In this document: in pieces, positions 6,306 to 10,033 of the stretch
Layout: every line of letters starts with the position of its first letter
Position numbering within the stretch: the stretch's first letter is position 1
Source: Halobacteriales archaeon SW_9_67_24
GTDB lineage: Archaea; Halobacteriota; Halobacteria; Halobacteriales; Halococcaceae
Assembly (NCBI GenBank): GCA_003022685.1
Contig: PXSV01000015.1
Coordinates: 1 to 10,033, forward strand
DNA length: 10,033 bases
Reading direction: 5' to 3'
Position numbers and translations under genes: made by a program
The notes under the pieces: model-generated
What the model saw: only the letters and a program-made list of their open reading frames with translations
Told to the model about the DNA's origin: nothing
Database searches by the model: none

Positions 6306-7031
6306 ATGATATCGCTCGACGAGGCGGTGACGGCGCGCCTCGAATCCCACGGCGCGCGCTTCGAAATCCTGATCGATCCCGACGCGGCGCTCGCCATCCG
6401 CCGCGGCGAGTTCGAGGGCGATCTGGAGGACGTGATCGCCGCCGAGGACGTCTTCGAGAACGCCTCGCGCGGGGATCGACCCGCCGAATCCGACGTCGAG
6501 GAGGTGTTCGACACAACGGAGCCCTTGGAGATCATTCCCGAGGTGATTCAGGAAGGCGAGATCCAGATCACTGCCGAGCAGCGCCGTGAAATGCAAGAAC
6601 AGAAGCGACGACAACTCATCACCATCATCGCGCGCAACGCCATCAACCCCCAGATGGACGGCGCGCCCCATCCACCGGATCGGATCGAATCCGCCCTCGA
6701 AGAGACCGACTTCCGGATCGACCCGATGGACACGGTCCAAAACCAGATCGACGACGCGCTCGACGCGCTCAGGCCCGTGATCCCGATCCGGTTCGAGGAG
6801 GTCACGATGGCCGCCCAGATCCCCGCCGAGTACGCCGGCAGCGCCCAGGCCCAGATCCGGCAGTTCGGCGACCTCGTCCGCGAGGAGTGGCAAAACGACG
6901 GCTCGTGGATCGGTGTCGTGGAGTTCCCGGCGGGGCTCCAGAACGACTTCTACGAACTCGTCAGCGAACAGTCCGGCGGCGAGGGCGAAACCAAGAAAGT
7001 CAGAGACGAGGAGGACATCCGGACGCGGTAA
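6306..7031 (+). CDS. Ribosome maturation factor, SBDS/Sdo1 homologue
   Basis: This 241-residue protein matches archaeal SBDS in length and in sequence along its whole extent. The N-terminal FYSH domain covers about 1-90 (ISLDEAVTARLESHGARFEIL, then the conserved EVFDTTEPLEIIPEVIQEGEI region). The helical middle domain covers about 92-165, including QITAEQRREMQEQKRRQL and the family signature NPQMDGAPHPPDRIE starting near Asn114. The ferredoxin-like third domain runs from about 168 to the end (RPVIPIRFEEVTMAAQIPAEYAG...). In eukaryotes SBDS works with the GTPase EFL1 to release eIF6 from the 60S subunit; the archaeal protein is thought to act on the 50S subunit. ATG 6306 is the normal family start, with a weak box about 27 bases upstream. 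hflX follows on the same strand after 128 bases. Confidence 0.95.
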   Translation: MISLDEAVTARLESHGARFEILIDPDAALAIRRGEFEGDLEDVIAAEDVFENASRGDRPAESDVEEVFDTTEPLEIIPEVIQEGEIQITAEQRREMQEQKRRQLITIIARNAINPQMDGAPHPPDRIESALEETDFRIDPMDTVQNQIDDALDALRPVIPIRFEEVTMAAQIPAEYAGSAQAQIRQFGDLVREEWQNDGSWIGVVEFPAGLQNDFYELVSEQSGGEGETKKVRDEEDIRTR

Positions 7032-7159
7032 TCGGTGGTGGGTTCGCTCGTGTCGGGTCGGGACGACCGTCGAGCGTGGCCCCGTGAACCGAGGCCGGGA
7101 TTGAAGACGCTCGGCGGCGTAGCGTCGGACGATCGACGCGATAGCGCGTCGGACACCAC
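7032..7159. other. 128-base spacer between the SBDS gene and hflX with a short direct repeat
   Basis: No TATA-like box lies about 27 bases before the hflX ATG and no Shine-Dalgarno sequence is visible. The word TAGCG(CG)TCGGAC occurs twice, near 7120-7130 and 7142-7153. hflX may be read through from the SBDS promoter, but this is an inference. Confidence 0.35.
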
Positions 7160-8449
7160 ATGAAGGCCATCATCGCAAAACGGGTCGATGCGGGCACCGC
7201 CGACACCGGGGAGATCACCGACCTCGCGCGGGCGGCCGACTACGAGGTCGTCGGAACGCTCACCCAGACGAGGACCGAGGACGCCGGGCTCCACTTCGGC
7301 GAGGGGAAAGTCGACGAGCTCGCGGCGCTCGTCACCGAGACCGGCGCTGGAATCGTGATCTTTGACAACCGGCTCGGTCCATATCAAACCTACAACCTCG
7401 GTGGACGACTCCCCGACGACACCACGGTGATCGATCGCTTTCGACTCATCCTCGAGATCTTCGGTCAGCGCGCGCGCACCAGAAAGGCCCAGCTCCAGGT
7501 CGAACTCGCCGAACTCAGATACGAACTCCCGCGGGCCGAGGCGAAGACCAGCCTCGCCAAACGCGACGAGCGCCCCGGTTTCATGGGGCTCGGCGAGTAC
7601 GACGAGTCGCGCGAACAGGACATCAAGGCCCAGATCAGCGCAATCGACGAGGAGTTGGCGGGCATCGAGGAGACCGAACAGCACCGGCGAGAACAGCGCC
7701 GGGAGTCGGGGTTCGACCTCGTGGCGCTCGCGGGCTACACCAACGCCGGGAAGTCGACGCTGCTCCGACGGCTGGCGGCCGACGTGGCGGTCGACGAGAA
7801 CGAGGAGCTCCACCCCGACCTCGAACCCACCGCCGAGTCCGAGGACCGGCTGTTCACGACGCTCGGAACCACGACGCGCCGGGCGGCGATGGATAGACCT
7901 GTCCTCGTGACCGACACGGTGGGGTTCATCGCCGACCTCCCCCACTGGCTGGTCGAATCGTTCAAGTCCACCCTCGATTCGGTGTACCGGGCGGATCTCG
8001 TCCTCCTGGTGGTGGACACGAGCGAGTCGGTCGAGGAAATGCGCGAGAAGCTCGTGACTGCCCACGATACGCTCTACGAGCGCAACGAGGCCCCGATCGT
8101 CACGGTGTTGAACAAGACCGACCTCGTGAACCCCGACGACCTGGCCGAAAAGCGCGACGCGTTGTCGTCGCTCGCGCCGAACCCCCTCACCGTGAGCGCC
8201 GCCGAGGCCGACGGGATCGACGACCTCCTCGATCGGATCGAGCGCGACCTTCCCGATTACGAGCACGAGCGCCTCGTGCTCCCGATGACCGACGAGACGA
8301 TGAGCCTCGTCTCGTGGATCCACGACCACGCTCGGGTCGAGGACGTCTCCTATGGCGACCAGGTCACCGTCGCGTTCGAGGCTCGACCGACGGTGATCGA
8401 ACAGTCCCGTGACCGGGCGGCCGACCTCCCGGTCCCCGAATCCGCCTGA
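7160..8449 (+). CDS. hflX: Ribosome-associated GTPase HflX
   Basis: This 429-residue protein has the full HflX architecture. The N-terminal HflX domain (about 1-120) contains FGEGKVDELAALV and LGPYQTYNLGGRLPDDTTVIDRFRLILEIF. A charged helical segment (about 120-185) has QLQVELAELRYELPR and GLGEYDESREQDI. The G domain has G1 GYTNAGKST at 192-200, G3 DTVGF at 252-256, G4 NKTD at 318-321 and G5 S346-A-A. The switch region TTLGTTTRRAAM and the HflX signature GFIADLPHWLVESFKSTL flank G3. A small C-terminal domain follows (about 355-425). HflX binds the large ribosomal subunit and hydrolyses GTP; bacterial HflX splits stalled ribosomes under stress. Proximity to the SBDS gene fits a shared 50S theme. 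A 459-residue minus-strand open frame over this gene is a composition shadow. Confidence 0.96.
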   Translation: MKAIIAKRVDAGTADTGEITDLARAADYEVVGTLTQTRTEDAGLHFGEGKVDELAALVTETGAGIVIFDNRLGPYQTYNLGGRLPDDTTVIDRFRLILEIFGQRARTRKAQLQVELAELRYELPRAEAKTSLAKRDERPGFMGLGEYDESREQDIKAQISAIDEELAGIEETEQHRREQRRESGFDLVALAGYTNAGKSTLLRRLAADVAVDENEELHPDLEPTAESEDRLFTTLGTTTRRAAMDRPVLVTDTVGFIADLPHWLVESFKSTLDSVYRADLVLLVVDTSESVEEMREKLVTAHDTLYERNEAPIVTVLNKTDLVNPDDLAEKRDALSSLAPNPLTVSAAEADGIDDLLDRIERDLPDYEHERLVLPMTDETMSLVSWIHDHARVEDVSYGDQVTVAFEARPTVIEQSRDRAADLPVPESA

Positions 8450-8510
8450 ATCGTCGCGGAGCCGCCGGATCGGCCCTGCAACTGGTCACCCACTCCCTCC
8501 CGGATCGAAC

Positions 8511-8531
8511 AGTTTATTGAAAACGTTTATG
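8511..8531 (+). promoter_or_regulatory. Probable promoter of the 53-residue Cys-rich gene
   Basis: Two T/A-rich boxes, GTTTATTG (8511-8518) and ACGTTTATG (about 8523-8531), precede the gene. The second predicts a transcript start near 8554 and a leader of about a dozen bases. A short inverted repeat, TGCCG (8530-8534) with CGGCA (8543-8547), follows it. An ATG immediately followed by TGA occurs at 8552-8557, in frame with the gene. Confidence 0.4.
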
Positions 8532-8566
8532 CCGCGTTGTTACGGCAAGGTATGTGAGCTGATCTC

Positions 8567-8728
8567 ATGACTGAGGAGTCACAGTCCACGGCGGGGATCG
8601 ACCTGGCCGACCTCGGGCGATGTCGCCTCCACGGACTGCTGTTCGATCGCACCGTCACCGACGAATGTCCCCTTTGCGAGTACGAGCGTGCGGAACGGGT
8701 GGCACGATCGGGTCACGACGGCCGCTGA
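8567..8728 (+). CDS. Small Cys/His protein, possible zinc finger (53 residues)
   Basis: I do not recognise the family. The ATG at 8567 is the first start after an in-frame TGA at 8555. The product has Cys19-x2-His22 (GRCRLHG) and Cys34-x2-Cys37 (DECPLCEYERAER), a spacing that could bind one zinc. The N-terminus is acidic (TEESQSTAGIDLADL), typical of haloarchaeal cytoplasmic proteins. Small CPxCG-type zinc-finger proteins are numerous in haloarchaea and several act as regulators, but this match is by motif only. The upstream AT-rich promoter region and acidic composition support a real gene. It lies 117 bases after hflX and 178 bases before the remains of the vapB-like frame, on the same strand. 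Confidence 0.6.
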   Translation: MTEESQSTAGIDLADLGRCRLHGLLFDRTVTDECPLCEYERAERVARSGHDGR

Positions 8729-8870
8729 TGCGAACGGGCCAACCGACGCACCCAACCGCCGCCACCGGCCGGCAGTGGAGTCACCGAGAGTCGGCCGAGA
8801 GCCAGGAGAGGGGAGGGCAGTTCGAGTCACTCCGCCGCCACCGATCCCGTTGCGTGCTGAACAGGACAAC

Positions 8871-8881
8871 ACTTAGTAATA
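8871..8881 (+). promoter_or_regulatory. Probable TATA box of the former vapBC operon
   Basis: ACTTAGTAATA is the only AT-rich patch upstream of the antitoxin frame. Its centre lies about 30 bases before the ATA codon at 8907, which is where an ancestral leaderless start would be expected. The promoter therefore seems to have outlived the start codon. Confidence 0.45.
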
Positions 8882-8906
8882 CTCGGCTGCTACAGTACGC
8901 CCACGA

Positions 8907-9209
8907 ATAGCGAGTAGTACTTCGGAATCGGAGGTCATCCGCGTCACGCAGAACGGGTAGGCCATCATCCCCCAACGCCTCCGCGAGAAGTTCGGCATCG
9001 ACACTTCAGGAGAGGTCCTCATCTACGAGGACAACGGACGGATCGTCGTCGAGCCGCTGCCGCCCGCGGAGGACCTCCACGGGATCCACGCGGGCGACCA
9101 CGAACCCGGCGGGATCCTCAGGAGGGTTCGGGAGACGAACGACGAGGAGAAGCAACGCGAGGAGGCGACCGCGGAGCGATTGCGCCCGGACGAGGACGCC
9201 GCCGAATGA
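8907..9209 (+). pseudogene. Degenerate AbrB/SpoVT-type antitoxin (VapB-like), no start codon and internal TAG
   Basis: The frame reads IASSTSESEVIRVTQNG, then TAG (8958-8960), then AIIPQRLREKFGIDTSGE and so on to a TGA at 9207-9209. This is the swapped-hairpin AbrB motif of VapB antitoxins, usually close to V-T-x-N-G-Q-A-T-I-P-K-R-L-R-E-K. The TAG stands exactly where the conserved Gln (CAG) is expected. From the in-frame TAA at 8877 to the TAG there is no ATG, GTG or TTG; the expected initiator is ATA (8907). After the TAG the only possible start is a TTG near the end, so no functional product is readable. Otherwise the frame is uninterrupted for 82 codons, and its stop overlaps the vapC start as ATGA, the usual coupled arrangement. 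The acidic C-terminal region (ETNDEEKQREEATAERLRPDEDAAE) would be the toxin-binding arm. Decay looks recent. Confidence 0.8.
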
Positions 9210-9643
9210 CGGAGTACGTCTTCGACACCGAAGCCATCATCGCGTACCTCTACAGCGAACCAGGCCACGAGACCGTCGCGGAAACGCTGGATACCGTCTT
9301 CGAGGACGAGATCGAGGGAAGCCTCAACGAGGCGAACGCCAGCGAGGTGCTATGTCTCGTTGCCAGATTCGAGGGCACGGGTGGGGACGAGCCGACGAAG
9401 GAATCGCTCAGGGACGCCGACCGCGATCTCCACGCGCTGGAACGGCGCGGACTGACGATTCGAGCTGCTCCGTGGCGACTCACCGGCGAGATCAAAGCGG
9501 ACGGCGATATCTCGCTTGCGGACGCCAACGCAGTCGCGCTCGCCGCGGATCGTCACGCAACGCTCGTCGTCGGGCCGGACGATGACTTCGAGAACCCCCA
9601 CATTGATTTCGATCCGTGTCAGTTTCGCTCGGACCCCGTGTAG
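9206..9643 (+). CDS. vapC: PIN-domain toxin, VapC family
   Basis: This is a 145-residue PIN-domain ribonuclease. Acidic residues expected to hold the Mg/Mn ions are present: Asp7 in YVFDTEAIIAYL, Glu47 in NEANASEVL, Asp106 in ISLADANAVALA, and Asp125/126 in LVVGPDDDFE. The length is typical of VapC. VapC toxins cut tRNA or rRNA and are held inactive by VapB. The ATG overlaps the stop of the degenerate antitoxin frame (ATGA), so translation was probably coupled to it. With the antitoxin not translated, this toxin may be silent, neutralised by another VapB, or mildly active; the sequence cannot decide. No frameshift or stop is present and all expected acidic residues remain. Confidence 0.9.
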   Translation: MTEYVFDTEAIIAYLYSEPGHETVAETLDTVFEDEIEGSLNEANASEVLCLVARFEGTGGDEPTKESLRDADRDLHALERRGLTIRAAPWRLTGEIKADGDISLADANAVALAADRHATLVVGPDDDFENPHIDFDPCQFRSDPV

Positions 9644-9731
9644 ACGAAACGACGCTCCCAACGAACGACCGTTCGCCGATCGAGTGGCAAAACCCGAAAT
9701 CGAGATCGTCGGGCGAACGCGGTGTTTCGTC
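9643..9731. repeat. Nested inverted repeats directly after vapC
   Basis: The outer pair is GACGAAAC (9643-9650) with GTTTCGTC (9724-9731). The inner pair is CGTTCGCC (9670-9677) with GGCGAACG (9712-9719). Both are exact 8-base pairs and nest, so a single-stranded copy could fold into a two-stem structure starting at the last base of the vapC stop codon. An A-run follows at about 9740. Terminator, mRNA-stability element or chance are all possible. Confidence 0.4.
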
Positions 9732-9826
9732 CTGGATACGAAAAACCGATCGAGGTCCACTCCTTCGGAGTCGGGTTCGGAGTACGAGATGCCACGTAGG
9801 CTTGTGAAACCCTACTACGGACCAAG

Positions 9827-9893
9827 GGTGGGATTCGAAGCACGGTCGTTCCGCTCGCTGCTTCGAATCCTACATCGACTCTCACCGCGCTCA
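9827..9893. repeat. Hairpin repeat, copy 1
   Basis: Its first 27 bases match copy 2 with one mismatch (9840 G against C). It contains a perfect 12-base inverted pair, GGATTCGAAGCA (9831-9842) and TGCTTCGAATCC (9859-9870), extendable by three more pairs including one G-T. The copy ends CACCGCGCTCA, matching CACGGCGCTCA at the end of copy 2. Confidence 0.65.
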
Positions 9894-9950
9894 CGTTCGT
9901 CTCTCGCGGGCGGGGCGCGCTCGGTCATGTTCGCGCGGAGAAGAGCTAGA

Positions 9951-10033
9951 GGTGGGATTCGAACCACGGTCGTTCCGATCACTGCGTTCGCTTCCCTCCC
10001 TCCTTCGAATCCCGTCCGGCTTCACGGCGCTCA
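9951..10033. repeat. Hairpin repeat, copy 2 (reaches window edge)
   Basis: It starts with the same GGTGGGATTCGAA and CACGGTCGTTCCG as copy 1, 124 bases downstream. It has a 10-base inverted pair, GGGATTCGAA (9954-9963) and TTCGAATCCC (10004-10013). The loop is longer than in copy 1 by a pyrimidine-rich insert (about 9985-10003). It may continue past the window. Confidence 0.65.

Larger units (their letters stand above)
9644..10033. other. 390 bases without a supportable gene; repeat-rich
   Basis: After vapC I see no frame with family-like sequence on either strand. The region holds nested inverted repeats (9643-9731), two copies of a hairpin repeat (9827-9893 and 9951-10033) and little else. 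An open frame from ATG 9789 to the right edge runs through both repeats and is judged non-coding. Confidence 0.6.

Noticed and set aside
7120..7153. Direct repeat TAGCG(CG)TCGGAC before hflX as an operator
   Set aside because: There are only two short imperfect copies with no symmetry. In sequence this GC-rich, chance is likely; it is noted in the spacer entry only.
6950..8329. 459-residue open frame on the minus strand
   Set aside because: It is antisense to hflX, and the plus strand has all GTPase motifs. The minus translation is a typical shadow rich in Arg, Val and Gly.
9789..10033. Open frame from ATG to the right edge
   Set aside because: It runs through both hairpin repeats and gives Arg/Ser-rich sequence without recognisable motifs. 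It is likely a false gene of the kind often produced by such repeats.
9951..10033. tRNA gene on the minus strand
   Set aside because: GGTTCGAATCCCACC resembles a T-arm and acceptor end, but the T-stem does not pair properly and no D-arm or anticodon arm can be built.

Overview
The window reads as a stretch of haloarchaeal (class Halobacteria) chromosome. It is GC-rich, and its proteins are rich in Asp and Glu. The protein set is archaeal: a single-copy SBDS homologue, an MBF1 with a zinc ribbon, a short archaeal triosephosphate isomerase, an XPD-type iron-sulfur helicase and a FilR1-type regulator. Most genes have a T-rich or TATA-like box centred about 27-28 bases before the start codon, as expected for leaderless haloarchaeal mRNAs. 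I could not assign a genus.

Layout, left to right. Positions 1-1804 (minus strand) hold an XPD/Rad3-family DNA helicase cut by the left edge. Divergent from it is a small cupin (1914-2312). A glutaredoxin-like protein (minus, 2332-2574) converges on the cupin and diverges from a thioredoxin-fold redoxin (2702-3172) that has lost the peroxidatic cysteine position. A FilR1-type HTH regulator follows (minus, 3326-4132). A 393-base intergenic region then carries a 101-base element with perfect 16-base inverted ends (4281-4381), just before mbf1 (4526-5062) and tpiA (5146-5793). A small two-helix membrane protein (minus, about 5852-6067) with its own T-tract terminator separates this block from sdo1/SBDS (6306-7031) and hflX (7160-8449), two genes that both act on the large ribosomal subunit.

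Right of hflX the window changes character. A 53-residue possible zinc-finger protein (8567-8728) is followed by a VapBC-type toxin-antitoxin locus. The PIN toxin gene vapC (9206-9643) is intact. The AbrB-type antitoxin reading frame (8907-9209) has no usable start codon and an internal TAG, each explainable by one G:C to A:T transition. The last 390 bases contain no convincing gene but hold nested inverted repeats and two copies of a hairpin-forming repeat (9827-9893 and 9951-10033).

The left and centre look like stable core genome: DNA repair, thiol redox, glycolysis/gluconeogenesis, transcription and ribosome assembly. The right end looks like accessory DNA undergoing decay. The observations most worth checking are the orphaned vapC behind a dead antitoxin frame, the TA-flanked 101-base inverted-repeat element upstream of mbf1, the cysteine-less redoxin and the terminal repeat pair. 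I saw no CRISPR array, rRNA, tRNA or complete insertion sequence.
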